Shown here: positions 23,194 through 31,439 of the stretch, piece by piece | Numbering within the stretch: position 1 is the first letter of the stretch | Layout of the letters: each line of letters starts with the position of its first letter | Assembly (NCBI GenBank): GCA_019119335.1 | Contig: DWXF01000053.1 | Location: 1-43,011 of the forward strand | DNA: 43,011 nt | From: Candidatus Flavonifractor merdavium | Lineage (GTDB): Bacteria; Bacillota; Clostridia; Oscillospirales; Oscillospiraceae | Direction: 5' to 3' | Program-made: the position numbers and the translations under genes | The notes under the pieces: generated by a model | Seen by the model: only the letters and a program-made list of their open reading frames with translations | What the model was told of the DNA's origin: nothing | Database searches by the model: none

Positions 23194-25872
23194 TTGGCCA
23201 CAGCACGAAAGAAAACCACGGGAGGAAAGCGGGCGGCTCCCGCAAAGAGCCGTTCCGCCTCCTCTGCCCGTTCCTCCGGCAGCCGGAAGAAACCCGCGCC
23301 CAGACCGGTCCGCCGGGAGGTGGGGGCGGTGGTCTGCCTGCTGTTGGCCATCTTTTCCGCCTTTGGCTACTTTCATGTTCAGGCCATCTTCATTGATGTC
23401 TTCTGCGGCCTGGTCAAGGGCCTCATCGGTTATGGCTATTGGCTGCTGCCCCCCATGCTGCTGGTGGCCAGCGGCATTTTGCTGTTCCACCGGGGCCGTC
23501 CGGTGCGCTTCCGGGTGTGCTGCGCCCTGCTCACGCCGGTGCTGTTCGGCTGCCTGTTCCATCTGCTTCTGGCCAAGGGGCCCTATGAGTGGAAGCTGGA
23601 GCTGATTAAGACCCTGTGGACCCAGGGGGAGGGGATGCAAAGCGGCGGTGTGGTCAGCGGTCTGGTGGCGCTGGCCCTGACGGCGGTGTTCAGTAAGATT
23701 GGCGCGGGAGTCATCATTGTACTCATTGCCGCCATCATGCTGATGGTGGCGTTCCATGTCTCCCCGGTGGAGTTGGTGGATCAGCTGCGTTCCCGCCCCC
23801 GGGTGGAGTACGAGGAGGAGGAACTGCCCGAGCCCCGTCCCAGAGAGCGCCGGAAACCCGTCGCCCAGGAGACCCGGCCCGCCCCGGCGGCCAAGCGGCA
23901 GGAGTCTCCTCAGATCGACATTCCGGTGGACGAGGGGCCCCTGGTGGGCAAACAGACAGAGTCCAGGCCGGTGGAGAAGAAGGAGCACTTTTTCAACCGC
24001 AAGGCGGCGGTGCCAACCCCCGACCAGGTGTTGGCCGGTGTGGCGGGGGAGGCTCCGGAAAAGCCCCAGCCTGTGCCGGAGGAGCCGGTATTCCAGCCTT
24101 CGCCCGAACCGGCAGAGGAGGAGCTCCAGCCTGTCATCCCCGTAACCGAGCCGGTCCGGCCCGCGCCCGTCATGCCGGAGATCCAGCGGGAGCCCGCGGT
24201 GCCCGCCGCTCCCAAGAACAAGCGGGAGGAGACCGCCCAGGCCGCCGCGGAGGTGGCCCAGGATATCGCCCGCAACCTGGAGGAGGGTCCGGCTCCGGCC
24301 TATCACTATCCCCCTGTGTCGCTGCTGGCAGAGGGGGACGGCGCCTCCGAGGCCGACGTGGCCGGGGAGCTTCGGGCCAATCAGGCCCGCCTGTCCGATA
24401 CCATCCGCTCCTTTGGCATTGACGCCAGCATCGCCAACGTCACCCGGGGGCCGTCGGTGACCCGGTACGAGGTGGAGCTGGACCAGGGCGTGCGGCTGAA
24501 CAAGCTGACCAACCTGTCCGACGACATCGCTCTGGCGTTGGGCGCCACCGGCGTGCGCATCGCCCCCATTCCGGACAAGATCTCCATGGTGGGTATCGAG
24601 GTGCCCAATAAGCTGGTCTCTCCGGTACACATTCACGACGTGATCGACTCCCGGGAGTTCCGGGACAACCCCTCCAAGGTGTCCTTTGCCGTGGGCAGGG
24701 ACATCGGAAACAAAAACATTGTGGGCAACATTGCCAAGCTGCCCCATCTGCTCATCGCCGGCACCACCGGCTCCGGTAAGTCGGTGTGTACCAACTCCCT
24801 GATCATCTCCCTGCTGTACAAGGCCACCCCGGAGGAGGTCCGCCTGATCATGGTGGACCCCAAGATGGTGGAGCTGGGTATCTATAACGGCATTCCCCAC
24901 CTGCTGATCCCGGTGGTGACCGACCCCAAAAAGGCGGCCGGCGCCCTCCAGTGGGCGGTGGTGGAGATGATGAAGCGCTACCGCGCCTTCTCCGAGGTGG
25001 GGGTGCGGGACCTGGCCAGCTATAACGCCCATGCCGCCAAAACCGAGGGCATGGAGAAGATGCCCCAGATCGTGGTGGTTATCGACGAGCTGGCCGACCT
25101 GATGCTGGTGGCCGCCAAGGAGGTGGAGGAATCCATCTGCCGGGTGGCCCAGATGGGCCGTGCCGCCGGGATGCATCTGATTATTGCCACCCAGCGGCCC
25201 TCCGCCGACGTGATCACCGGCCTGATGAAAGCCAATATCCCAAGCCGCATCGCCTTTGCGGTGGCCTCCTCTCTGGAATCCCGCATCATCCTGGATACTA
25301 CCGGCGCGGAAAAGCTGGTGGGCCGGGGCGACATGCTCTACTTCCCCCTGGGTACCGGCAAGCCCCAGCGGGTCCAGGGCTGCCTGATCTCCGACGAGGA
25401 GGTAGCCGCCGTGGTGGGCTTTATCAAGCAGAACAGCGGCACCGCCCAGTATGACCAGGAGATCATCCACGACATCGAGCAGCATGCCGCCGAGAAGGAG
25501 AAGGGGAGCAAGGGCGTGGGCGGCTCCGCTCCCGAGGATGTGGGAGACGATTACGACGAGCTGCTCCCCTCCGCCATCGAGGTGGTGGTGGAGACCGGCA
25601 TGGCCTCGGTTTCCATGCTCCAGCGCCGCCTGAAGCTGGGCTACTCCCGGGCTGCCCGTCTGGTGGACCAGATGGAGGAGAAGGGAGTGGTGGGTCCCTT
25701 TGAGGGCTCCAAGCCCCGGCAGGTGCTCATCACCAAGGAGCAGTGGCAGGAGATGCAGTTCAAGCAGGATATGGTACCCACAGCCTCCGAGCCAGTCCCC
25801 GACGAGCTGGAGTTTGAGGGGGACGCCATCCCCCAGAGCAGGGATCTGCCGCCCTTCGATATGGATGACTGA
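23194..25872 (+). CDS. ftsK: FtsK/SpoIIIE family DNA translocase
   Basis: An 892-residue hexameric ATP-driven DNA pump that clears chromosomes from the division or sporulation septum. A basic Ala/Ser-rich N-terminus precedes four membrane helices (about residues 45-190), then a proline- and glutamate-rich linker (200-370). The motor has Walker A GTTGSGKS near 523, Walker B VVVIDELADLM near 625 and ATQRPSADVITGLMK. A C-terminal gamma winged helix (SVSMLQRRLKLGYSRAARL) would read polar KOPS/SRS sites. The start is TTG at 23194 behind GGAAAGGATC. In a spore former it may serve as SpoIIIE; FtsK versus SpoIIIE cannot be decided from sequence alone. Confidence 0.95.
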   Translation: MATARKKTTGGKRAAPAKSRSASSARSSGSRKKPAPRPVRREVGAVVCLLLAIFSAFGYFHVQAIFIDVFCGLVKGLIGYGYWLLPPMLLVASGILLFHRGRPVRFRVCCALLTPVLFGCLFHLLLAKGPYEWKLELIKTLWTQGEGMQSGGVVSGLVALALTAVFSKIGAGVIIVLIAAIMLMVAFHVSPVELVDQLRSRPRVEYEEEELPEPRPRERRKPVAQETRPAPAAKRQESPQIDIPVDEGPLVGKQTESRPVEKKEHFFNRKAAVPTPDQVLAGVAGEAPEKPQPVPEEPVFQPSPEPAEEELQPVIPVTEPVRPAPVMPEIQREPAVPAAPKNKREETAQAAAEVAQDIARNLEEGPAPAYHYPPVSLLAEGDGASEADVAGELRANQARLSDTIRSFGIDASIANVTRGPSVTRYEVELDQGVRLNKLTNLSDDIALALGATGVRIAPIPDKISMVGIEVPNKLVSPVHIHDVIDSREFRDNPSKVSFAVGRDIGNKNIVGNIAKLPHLLIAGTTGSGKSVCTNSLIISLLYKATPEEVRLIMVDPKMVELGIYNGIPHLLIPVVTDPKKAAGALQWAVVEMMKRYRAFSEVGVRDLASYNAHAAKTEGMEKMPQIVVVIDELADLMLVAAKEVEESICRVAQMGRAAGMHLIIATQRPSADVITGLMKANIPSRIAFAVASSLESRIILDTTGAEKLVGRGDMLYFPLGTGKPQRVQGCLISDEEVAAVVGFIKQNSGTAQYDQEIIHDIEQHAAEKEKGSKGVGGSAPEDVGDDYDELLPSAIEVVVETGMASVSMLQRRLKLGYSRAARLVDQMEEKGVVGPFEGSKPRQVLITKEQWQEMQFKQDMVPTASEPVPDELEFEGDAIPQSRDLPPFDMDD

Positions 25873-25873
25873 A

Positions 25874-25908
25874 AAAAGAGGCGTCCGGCATAGCCGGACG
25901 CCTCTTTT
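25874..25908. terminator. Bidirectional terminator between ftsK and the DUF4364 gene
   Basis: AAAAGAGGCGTCCGGC-ATA-GCCGGACGCCTCTTTT, a 16-bp perfect stem with A and T flanks, between the convergent stops at 25872 and 25915. Confidence 0.93.
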
Positions 25909-25914
25909 CTATTC

Positions 25915-26442
25915 TTATTCGGGTTCCTCCAGCAGGGCTTCCAGCACCCGGTGGTAGATGTGTTCCGGCCGCTCCTTGAAGTGGGCGGCCAGCCGGTCGG
26001 CCTGCTCCTGGGAGCCGCACAGCAGCTCCAGCGTAAATAGGTTGCCCGCATCGTCATCCAGGATCAGCCGCAGCGTCAGCCCGCCCTCCGGCCGGTCCAG
26101 GATCTCGGCGCGGACCTGGGCGTTGCGGCGGAGGACGCCGTTGACCTTGGAGAGGTTGGCGGTGCATTTCTGCTTCACCGAGTAGGGCAGGCTGCTCTCG
26201 CAGGCGGCTCCGTTCTCCCGGCCCTTGTCTGTAATGGCGTAGCGGTCGTCCTCCAGCGTCAGATGCCCGGACTCCACCAGCTCGGCCACCGCTTCGGCAA
26301 ACTCAAAATAGTCCACGCCGTCGTCGCACATGGTCAGGTCGGTGAGGGTGGGAAAATCCACAGGGGTGGCGACCCGGGCCATGAGGTAGAGAATCAGAAA
26401 CTTGATTTCCAGCTTATCGTGGATGAAACCGTAACGGGGCAT
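25915..26442 (-). CDS. DUF4364 family protein
   Basis: A 175-residue soluble protein of the PF14277 family common in Clostridia. Residues about 5-80 look like a winged helix (HDKLEIKFLILYLMARV, then YFEFAEAVAELVESGHL and YAITDKGRE), so a DNA-binding regulatory role is likely. The C-terminal half has alternating strands (GGLTLRLILDDD, then LFTLELLCGSQEQA). ATG at 26442 follows a GGAAAGGAGCA site. The promoter at 26487-26515 is back to back with that of the DUF3048 lipoprotein, so it could control its divergent neighbour; this is inference. Confidence 0.85.
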   Translation of the reverse strand: MPRYGFIHDKLEIKFLILYLMARVATPVDFPTLTDLTMCDDGVDYFEFAEAVAELVESGHLTLEDDRYAITDKGRENGAACESSLPYSVKQKCTANLSKVNGVLRRNAQVRAEILDRPEGGLTLRLILDDDAGNLFTLELLCGSQEQADRLAAHFKERPEHIYHRVLEALLEEPE

Positions 26443-26486
26443 AGGACTGCTCCTTTCCAGGGGGACTGTTGGTTATAGTAATCATT

Positions 26487-26515
26487 ATTATATCGAAAAA
26501 GGCAAGAAATAACAA
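26487..26515 (-). promoter_or_regulatory. Sigma-A promoter of the DUF4364 gene
   Basis: Read on the minus strand, TTGTTA-17-TATAAT, 45 bases before the start codon. Confidence 0.7.
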
Positions 26516-26531
26516 GGGGATTTTCCCGCCC

Positions 26532-26560
26532 TTGACGGGGCGGGTAGGGTAGGGTATCAT
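26532..26560 (+). promoter_or_regulatory. Sigma-A promoter of the DUF3048 lipoprotein gene
   Basis: TTGACG-17-TATCAT, 32 bases before the ATG at 26592, divergent from the DUF4364 promoter. Confidence 0.7.
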
Positions 26561-26591
26561 AGAAAAAAGGGACTAGAATGGAGGGTTTGCC

Positions 26592-27683
26592 ATGAGCAAA
26601 AAACGGTTGGTTCCACTGCTGCTTCTGCTGGGACTCCTGCCCGCCTGCAGTGGGGGAGGAGACCTGCCGGAGGAGACGGCCTCCGCCTCGCCGACCCCTG
26701 TGGTGGAAGTGACGGCGGAGCCCAGTCCAACGCCCTATGACGGGCCGGTAAGTCCCCTCAGCGGCCTGCCCATCGGGGAGGAGTGGCTGAACCGCCGCCC
26801 GGTGGCCGTCATGCTCAACAATCTGAAAGAGGCCCTGCCTCAGATGGGACAGTCTCAAGCCGATATCATTTATGAGGTGCCGGCAGAGGGGGGGATCACC
26901 CGGATGCTGGCGGTCTACCAGTCCGTGGAGGGCGTGGGGAAGATTGGCTCTATCCGCTCCGCCCGGCCCTATTATCTGGAGCTTGCCCTGGGGCATGACG
27001 CCATATTCATCCACGCCGGCGGCAGCGAGGACGCCTATGCCAGGATCAGCCAGTGGGGGGTGGCCGCTCTGGATGGAGTGCGGGGCCCCTATCTGAGCAA
27101 TCAGGAAAACGGAAACCTGATGTGGCGGGACCCGGAGCGGAAAAAGAGTTACAGCCTGGAGCACACCGTGGTCACCACCGGGGAGGCCATTATCCAGCGG
27201 TTTGCCGGCTACACCAACCTGCGGCAGGAGCACAAGGAGGGCTATGTCTATGAGATGGACTTTACAGAGGATGGCACCCCCTCCGGCGGTTTCTCCGCGG
27301 ACCATCTTCAGGTGCCCTTTTCCCACTATAAGACCGGTGAGTTTCAATATGATCCCCAGAGCGGGCTTTATCTGATCGAGGAGTATGGAGATGCCTACAT
27401 AGACGGGGACACCGGCGAGCAGGTAGGAGTGACCAATGTGGTGGTGCTGAAAACGGCCATCCGGAATACCGGGGACAGCCTGGGCCACATGACGGTGGAT
27501 CTGTCCAGCGGCGGCACCGGTTACTTTGCCTGCGGCGGGCAGGCCATCGACCTGCTCTGGAGCAAGGACTACCCCGACGGTCAGCTTTTTTACACTGATC
27601 TGGAGGGCGACCCCATTATCTTCGGAACCGGGCGCACCTATGTCTGCATCGTACCCCTGGACAGCCAGGTGAGCATTTCTTAA
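26592..27683 (+). CDS. DUF3048 domain lipoprotein (YerB-like)
   Basis: A 363-residue exported lipoprotein. A lysine-rich signal peptide is followed by the lipobox LPAC (Cys19), then a Ser/Thr/Pro linker (SASPTPVVEVTAEPSPTP). The DUF3048 domain shows RPVAVMLNN, then QADIIYEVPAEGGITRM and GSIRSARPYY, which are diagnostic. The C-terminal domain contains DLSSGGTGYFACGGQ. B. subtilis YerB is of this family; the function is not established, though a cell-envelope role is likely from its location. It forms a single-gene unit with its own promoter and terminator. Confidence 0.92.
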   Translation: MSKKRLVPLLLLLGLLPACSGGGDLPEETASASPTPVVEVTAEPSPTPYDGPVSPLSGLPIGEEWLNRRPVAVMLNNLKEALPQMGQSQADIIYEVPAEGGITRMLAVYQSVEGVGKIGSIRSARPYYLELALGHDAIFIHAGGSEDAYARISQWGVAALDGVRGPYLSNQENGNLMWRDPERKKSYSLEHTVVTTGEAIIQRFAGYTNLRQEHKEGYVYEMDFTEDGTPSGGFSADHLQVPFSHYKTGEFQYDPQSGLYLIEEYGDAYIDGDTGEQVGVTNVVVLKTAIRNTGDSLGHMTVDLSSGGTGYFACGGQAIDLLWSKDYPDGQLFYTDLEGDPIIFGTGRTYVCIVPLDSQVSIS

Positions 27684-27694
27684 AGGAAAAAACA

Positions 27695-27724
27695 AAAGAG
27701 GTCAGCCGCAAGGCTGACCTCTTT
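27695..27724. terminator. Bidirectional terminator between the DUF3048 gene and rpmB
   Basis: AAAGAGGTCAGCC-GCAA-GGCTGACCTCTTT between convergent stops. Confidence 0.9.
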
Positions 27725-27736
27725 CCGATCTATGCA

Positions 27737-27925
27737 TTACATAGCGCGGGTGACCTTACCCGAACGGAGGCATCTGGTGCACACATAGACGTGCTTGGGC
27801 GTGCCGTTGACAATCGCCTTGACGCGCTTCACATTGGGCTTCCAGGGACGGTTGGTGCGGCGGTGAGAGTGGGAAACCTGGATACCGAACACAACGCCCT
27901 TGTCGCAGAACTCACATTTGGCCAT
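27737..27925 (-). CDS. rpmB: 50S ribosomal protein L28
   Basis: A 62-residue ribosomal protein of the large subunit. It is the zinc-ribbon (C+) form: CEFC near the N-terminus and CTRC near residue 49 would bind zinc. VSHSHRRTNRPWKPNVKRV is the conserved rRNA-binding block. ATG follows GAGGAGGTATAAGCG. It is monocistronic, with a good promoter at 27981-28009. A zinc-independent paralogue may exist elsewhere, as in many Firmicutes. Confidence 0.96.
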   Translation of the reverse strand: MAKCEFCDKGVVFGIQVSHSHRRTNRPWKPNVKRVKAIVNGTPKHVYVCTRCLRSGKVTRAM

Positions 27926-27980
27926 TCGCTTATACCTCCTCGCTCGTCAGGATACGCTTCATCATAAAGCATCGAATGAT

Positions 27981-28009
27981 ATAATAGCAGAAGCCGACGA
28001 AAATTGCAA
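27981..28009 (-). promoter_or_regulatory. Sigma-A promoter of rpmB
   Basis: Read on the minus strand, TTGCAA-17-TATTAT, 55 bases before the rpmB ATG. Confidence 0.75.
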
Positions 28010-28048
28010 GTATTTTTTTCAAAAACCGCTGAGGATTTTCAAAATGCC

Positions 28049-28187
28049 TCAGGTGTCCCAGGCTTCCGTCAGCAGCAGGCACAGGACTACCCAGGTCTGG
28101 GGGCGGCTCAACCGCCGGAGCAGGGGGGAGCAGGAAAAGCTGGCAGAGGCAGATTACAGAGTAAATGGCGGCCCACAGCGGTTGCAT
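28049..28187 (-). pseudogene. Possible frameshifted small two-helix membrane protein
   Basis: From ATG at 28187-28185 one frame gives MQPLWAAIYSVICLCQLFLL, a good membrane helix. After a run of six identical bases (28123-28128) the neighbouring frame gives TWVVLCLLLTEAWDT and a TGA at 28051-28049. A single-base slip in the run would join them into a protein of about 45 residues with two membrane helices. It may be a decayed gene, a sequencing error or chance: there is no clear ribosome binding site, and its start overlaps the opposite-strand hprK promoter. Confidence 0.25.
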
Positions 28188-28211
28188 TCTAAGAGAGAGG
28201 AATGATATAAT
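28182..28211 (+). promoter_or_regulatory. Sigma-A promoter of hprK
   Basis: TTGCAT-18-TATAAT, 40 bases before the preferred hprK start at 28252. Confidence 0.75.
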
Positions 28212-28251
28212 GCACCCAGGAAAACCTACTTCGGAAAAGGAGGAAGCGGCG

Positions 28252-29208
28252 ATGGAGAGTTTATATAGCGTCAAGTTGGGGGAACTGATCAAGAAGTTTC
28301 ATTTGGAGGTGCTGCGTGGCGGCCAGGGATATGAGGACCTGCCCATCCGTACAGAGGACGTGAACCGGCCCGGCCTGCAGCTGACCGGGTTTTTCGATTA
28401 TTTTGATCCCAGACGGCTCCAGGTGATCGGCAGGGTGGAGGCCACTTATCTGGACGGACTGACGCCGGACCAGCGGCGGGAGCGCTTTGAGCGCCTGCTG
28501 AGCCAGGACATCCCGGCCCTCATTATATCCAGGGGGATCGATCCCTTTCCGGAGTGCATGGAGATGGCGGAAAAATACGACCGAACCGTGCTTCGCAGCC
28601 AGGATACCACCAGCGTGCTGATGAGCACCATCATTGCCTCCCTGAAATCCTATCTGGCGCCCCGGATCACCCGCCACGGCGTGCTGGTGGAGGTGTACGG
28701 CGAGGGCGTGCTGCTGCTGGGCGAGTCTGGAGTAGGGAAGAGCGAGACCGCCATTGAGCTGGTCAAGCGGGGCCACCGGCTGATCGCCGACGACGCGGTG
28801 GAGATCAAGCAGACCGTCACCCGGGGGCTGGTGGGCACCGCCCCCGAGCTGATCCGCCACTATATCGAGCTGCGGGGCATTGGGGTCATCGACGTGCGCC
28901 GTCTGTTCGGTATGAGCGCCGTCAAAGAGGAAGCGGAGATCGATATGGTCATCAACCTGGAGCAGTGGAAGGACGGGGCTATGTATGACCGGCTGGGCCT
29001 GGAGAATCTGTATACCACCATTCTGGACGTGCAGGTACCCTCCCTCACCGTGCCGGTGAAGCCGGGGCGGAATCTGGCGGTGATTATTGAGGTGGCCGCT
29101 ATGAATAACCGACACAAGAAGATGGGCTATAACGCCGCGTTGGAGTTTACCAAGCAGATCAACGAACACTTCGACCAGGCCATGAGCGCCCAGATGAACG
29201 GCCAATAA
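28252..29208 (+). CDS. hprK: HPr kinase/phosphorylase
   Basis: A 318-residue bifunctional enzyme that phosphorylates HPr on its regulatory serine, and removes that phosphate, to set carbon catabolite repression through CcpA. The C-terminal catalytic domain has the P-loop GESGVGKSETAIEL near residue 158, LIADDAVEI, and the HprK signature RGIGVIDVRRLFG near 209. ATG 28252 (MESLYSVKLGELI) lies behind AAGGAGG; the frame is open upstream, but an earlier start would lie in the promoter. No lgt follows, unlike in Bacillus. It is monocistronic, with a strong terminator downstream. Confidence 0.96.
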   Translation: MESLYSVKLGELIKKFHLEVLRGGQGYEDLPIRTEDVNRPGLQLTGFFDYFDPRRLQVIGRVEATYLDGLTPDQRRERFERLLSQDIPALIISRGIDPFPECMEMAEKYDRTVLRSQDTTSVLMSTIIASLKSYLAPRITRHGVLVEVYGEGVLLLGESGVGKSETAIELVKRGHRLIADDAVEIKQTVTRGLVGTAPELIRHYIELRGIGVIDVRRLFGMSAVKEEAEIDMVINLEQWKDGAMYDRLGLENLYTTILDVQVPSLTVPVKPGRNLAVIIEVAAMNNRHKKMGYNAALEFTKQINEHFDQAMSAQMNGQ

Positions 29209-29216
29209 GGGTACGG

Positions 29217-29249
29217 CGGGGCGGGAAACGGATTCCCGCCCCGTTTTTT
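29217..29249 (+). terminator. Terminator of hprK
   Basis: CGGGGCGGGA-N7-TCCCGCCCCG followed by six T, just past the hprK stop codon. Confidence 0.92.
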
Positions 29250-29271
29250 GGGGGCTGTGAGCAAAAAAATC

Positions 29272-29300
29272 TTGCAAAATGGGAAAGAATGTGATATTAT
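29272..29300 (+). promoter_or_regulatory. Sigma-A promoter of rpsB-tsf
   Basis: TTGCAA-17-TATTAT. The predicted start near 29307 leaves an unusually long leader of about 113 bases before rpsB. Confidence 0.75.
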
Positions 29301-29306
29301 ATCCGG

Positions 29307-29419
29307 GCATGTGATTACGCACATCCGCGGACGGGGGGCCAGGTGCTCCTGGAAACAGGGGTCGGCCGGCTCCGGATGAACCGGATGGAGGAATCAACAA
29401 ATAAAGGAGGAAATTTACT
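29307..29419 (+). promoter_or_regulatory. Structured 5' leader of rpsB, candidate S2 autoregulation site
   Basis: The leader can fold. GGCC at 29337-29340 can pair with the GGCC near 29373, enclosing a CCTG/CAGG inner helix, and TCCGG-ATGAA-CCGGA forms a small hairpin before AAAGGAGG. Ribosomal protein S2 often represses its own mRNA through such leaders. No specific published motif was recognised. Confidence 0.4.
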
Positions 29420-30154
29420 ATGGCAGTCGTATCTATGAAGCAGCTTCTCGAGGCGGGCGTCCACTTTGGTCACCAGACCCGCCGCTGGAACCCCAAGATG
29501 GCCACCTATATCTACACCGAGCGCAACGGCATCTATATCATCGACCTGCAGAAGACCGTGAAGAAGCTGGAGGAGGCTTACAACTTCGTCCGCTCTCTGG
29601 GCGAGTCCGGCCAGACCCTGCTGTTCGTGGGCACCAAGAAGCAGGCTCAGGAGGCCATCAAGGAAGAGGCCGAGCGCGTGGGTATGTACTATGTGAACGC
29701 CCGTTGGCTGGGCGGCATGCTCACCAACTTCAAGACCATGCGTGGCCGCGTGGAGCGTCTGAACCAGCTGAAGAAGATGCAGGAGGACGGCACCTTCGAC
29801 ATGCTGCCCAAGAAGGAAGTCATGAAGCACCTGGGTGAGATTGCCAAGCTGGAGAAGTACCTGGGTGGCGTTGTGGAGATGAAGAAGCTCCCCGGCGCGC
29901 TGTTCGTGGTTGATCCCCGCAAGGAGCGCAACGCCATCAACGAGGCCCGCAAGCTGCACATTCCCATCGTGGCCATCGTGGACACCAACTGCGACCCCGA
30001 TGAGATCGACTACGTGATCCCCGGCAACGATGACGCCATCCGCGCCATCAAGCTGATCTCCGGCGTGATGGCCAACGCCATCCAGGAGGGCAAGCAGGGT
30101 CAGGACGCCGCTGAGGCTTCCGCCGAGAAGGACGCCGAGCCCGCCGCCGAGTAA
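29420..30154 (+). CDS. rpsB: 30S ribosomal protein S2
   Basis: A 244-residue small-subunit protein. Canonical blocks are [22 protein letters not shown], quoted here as its parts [13 protein letters not shown] and TRRWNPKM, then [17 protein letters not shown] and [13 protein letters not shown], and [15 protein letters not shown]. It has an alanine- and glutamate-rich tail after residue 225. The ATG is behind AAAGGAGG. It is followed by tsf as in most bacteria, with a large palindrome between them that probably attenuates tsf expression. Confidence 0.98.
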   Translation: MAVVSMKQLLEAGVHFGHQTRRWNPKMATYIYTERNGIYIIDLQKTVKKLEEAYNFVRSLGESGQTLLFVGTKKQAQEAIKEEAERVGMYYVNARWLGGMLTNFKTMRGRVERLNQLKKMQEDGTFDMLPKKEVMKHLGEIAKLEKYLGGVVEMKKLPGALFVVDPRKERNAINEARKLHIPIVAIVDTNCDPDEIDYVIPGNDDAIRAIKLISGVMANAIQEGKQGQDAAEASAEKDAEPAAE

Positions 30155-30171
30155 TCTGAACGGATGTTTGA

Positions 30172-30197
30172 AGCGCCCGCCCGCGCGGGCGGGCGCT
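30172..30197 (+). terminator. Palindrome between rpsB and tsf, attenuating terminator
   Basis: A perfect 26-base palindrome (arm AGCGCCCGCCCGC) followed by TTCTTTTGATTTTT. It is strong enough to terminate a share of transcripts between rpsB and tsf. No separate tsf promoter was recognised with confidence. Confidence 0.7.
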
Positions 30198-30231
30198 TTC
30201 TTTTGATTTTTATAATGGAGGTAATGTGATC

Positions 30232-31146
30232 ATGGCAATCACTGCGAAAGACGTACAGACCCTGCGCGAGATGACCGGCGTGGGCATGATGGACTGCAAG
30301 AAGGCTCTCACTGAGGCCGAGGGCAACATGGATAAGGCTGTTGAGATCCTGCGGGAGAAGGGCCTGGCTGCTTCTCAGAAGAAGGCCGGCCGCATCGCCG
30401 CCGAGGGTATGGCCTATGCCGCTGTGGTGGACGGCGTGGGCGTGGTGGTCGAGGTCAACGCCGAGACCGACTTCGTGGGTAAGAACGAGAAGTTTGTGGA
30501 TTTTGTTAAGGGCGTGACCGCCGTTGTGGCCGCCAACAAGCCCGCCGACCTGGATGCCCTGATGGCTCTGCCCTACGGCAATGGCCGTACCGTGCAGGAG
30601 GAGCAGCAGGAGATGGTGCTGGTCATCGGCGAGAACATCAAGGTTCGCCGCTTCACTTTCTTTACCGATGGCATTTCCGTGCCCTATGTCCATGCCGGCG
30701 GCAAGATCGGCGTGCTGGTGAACCTGGAGAGCGACCTGTCCGCCGATCAGGTGGAGGCTGTGGGTAAGGACGTGGCTATGCAGATTGCCGCTCTGAACCC
30801 CCGCTTCTGGGACAAGAGCCAGGTGGACCAGGCTACTCTGGATGAGGAGAAGAAGATCCTGCTGGTCCAGATGGAGAATGACCCCAAGATGGCTTCCAAG
30901 CCTGAGAAGGTGAAGGAGGGCATTGTTACCGGTAAGCTGGGCAAGTTCTATAAGGAGAACTGCCTGCTGCAGCAGGAGTTCGTGAAGGACGGCTCCATGA
31001 CTGTGGAGCAGTATATCGCCTCCGCCGCCAAGTCTCTGGGTGGTAGCATCACCTTCAAGAATGCCGTCCGCTTTGAGAAGGGCGAGGGCATCGAGAAGAA
31101 GCAGGAGAACTTCGCTGAGGAGATCGCCAAGCAGCTGGGCAAGTAA
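30232..31146 (+). CDS. tsf: Translation elongation factor Ts
   Basis: A 304-residue guanine nucleotide exchange factor for EF-Tu. The UBA-like N-terminus has LREMTGVGMMDCKKALTEA, followed by AVEILREKGLAAS and the core EVNAETDFVGKNEKF, which contacts EF-Tu. LGKFYKENCLLQQEFVKD lies in the coiled-coil/C-terminal module. The length is typical. ATG 30232 follows GGAGG at 10 bases; a GTG two codons earlier is less likely. It is followed by a terminator. Confidence 0.98.
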   Translation: MAITAKDVQTLREMTGVGMMDCKKALTEAEGNMDKAVEILREKGLAASQKKAGRIAAEGMAYAAVVDGVGVVVEVNAETDFVGKNEKFVDFVKGVTAVVAANKPADLDALMALPYGNGRTVQEEQQEMVLVIGENIKVRRFTFFTDGISVPYVHAGGKIGVLVNLESDLSADQVEAVGKDVAMQIAALNPRFWDKSQVDQATLDEEKKILLVQMENDPKMASKPEKVKEGIVTGKLGKFYKENCLLQQEFVKDGSMTVEQYIASAAKSLGGSITFKNAVRFEKGEGIEKKQENFAEEIAKQLGK

Positions 31147-31436
31147 TTTTGTGCTTATCCCCCCGCAAACCAGCACATTGTCCCTAAATAATGACTCACA
31201 AAAGAGTCCGAGGAAATTCGTTTCCCCGGGCTCTTTTTTGATCTTTACCCGGTTTTTGGCTTGATTTAGATAATTTTTAAATTTTCTCGAAAATAATTTG
31301 TTGAGCGCCCGAAGGTCAAAATGGTGGGACAAACGACCGTTTCCGGGGAGGACGATCGCAAATTTTTTGCTTATCCCACACAAATCAAGCTCATTGTCGC
31401 TAAATAATAACTCCCACAAGAGCCCGGAGAAATTGA
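31147..31436 (+). repeat. Two degenerate direct repeats of about 73 bases downstream of tsf
   Basis: Copy 1 (about 31147-31219) and copy 2 (about 31363-31436) share CTTATCCC, then ACATTGTC/TCATTGTC, CTAAATAAT, AACTC/GACTC and GAGGAAATT/GAGAAATT in the same order. The sequence between them (31240-31362) is AT-rich and holds no convincing gene. The copies may be remnants of the insertion-sequence activity next to gldA. This belongs to the gene-free stretch 31147-31713. Confidence 0.5.
31201..31239 (+). terminator. Terminator of tsf
   Basis: AAAGAGTCCGAGGAAA-TTCG-TTTCCCCGGGCTCTTT with one mismatch and one wobble, followed by TTTT. It lies at the end of direct-repeat copy 1. Confidence 0.75.
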
Positions 31437-31439
31437 AGC

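Noticed and set aside
23080-25485. Open frame of about 800 codons antisense to ftsK
   Set aside because: Shadow of ftsK with a His/Gly/Leu-rich translation and no ribosome binding site.
27930-28292. A 120-codon minus-strand frame upstream of rpmB
   Set aside because: It spans both the rpmB and hprK promoters and is not conserved-looking. Only its first 20 codons from 28187 resemble protein, and these are reported as a possible frameshifted gene.
30172-30197. Tandem-repeat or CRISPR-like unit
   Set aside because: It is a single perfect palindrome between rpsB and tsf. No array of spaced repeats exists anywhere in the window.
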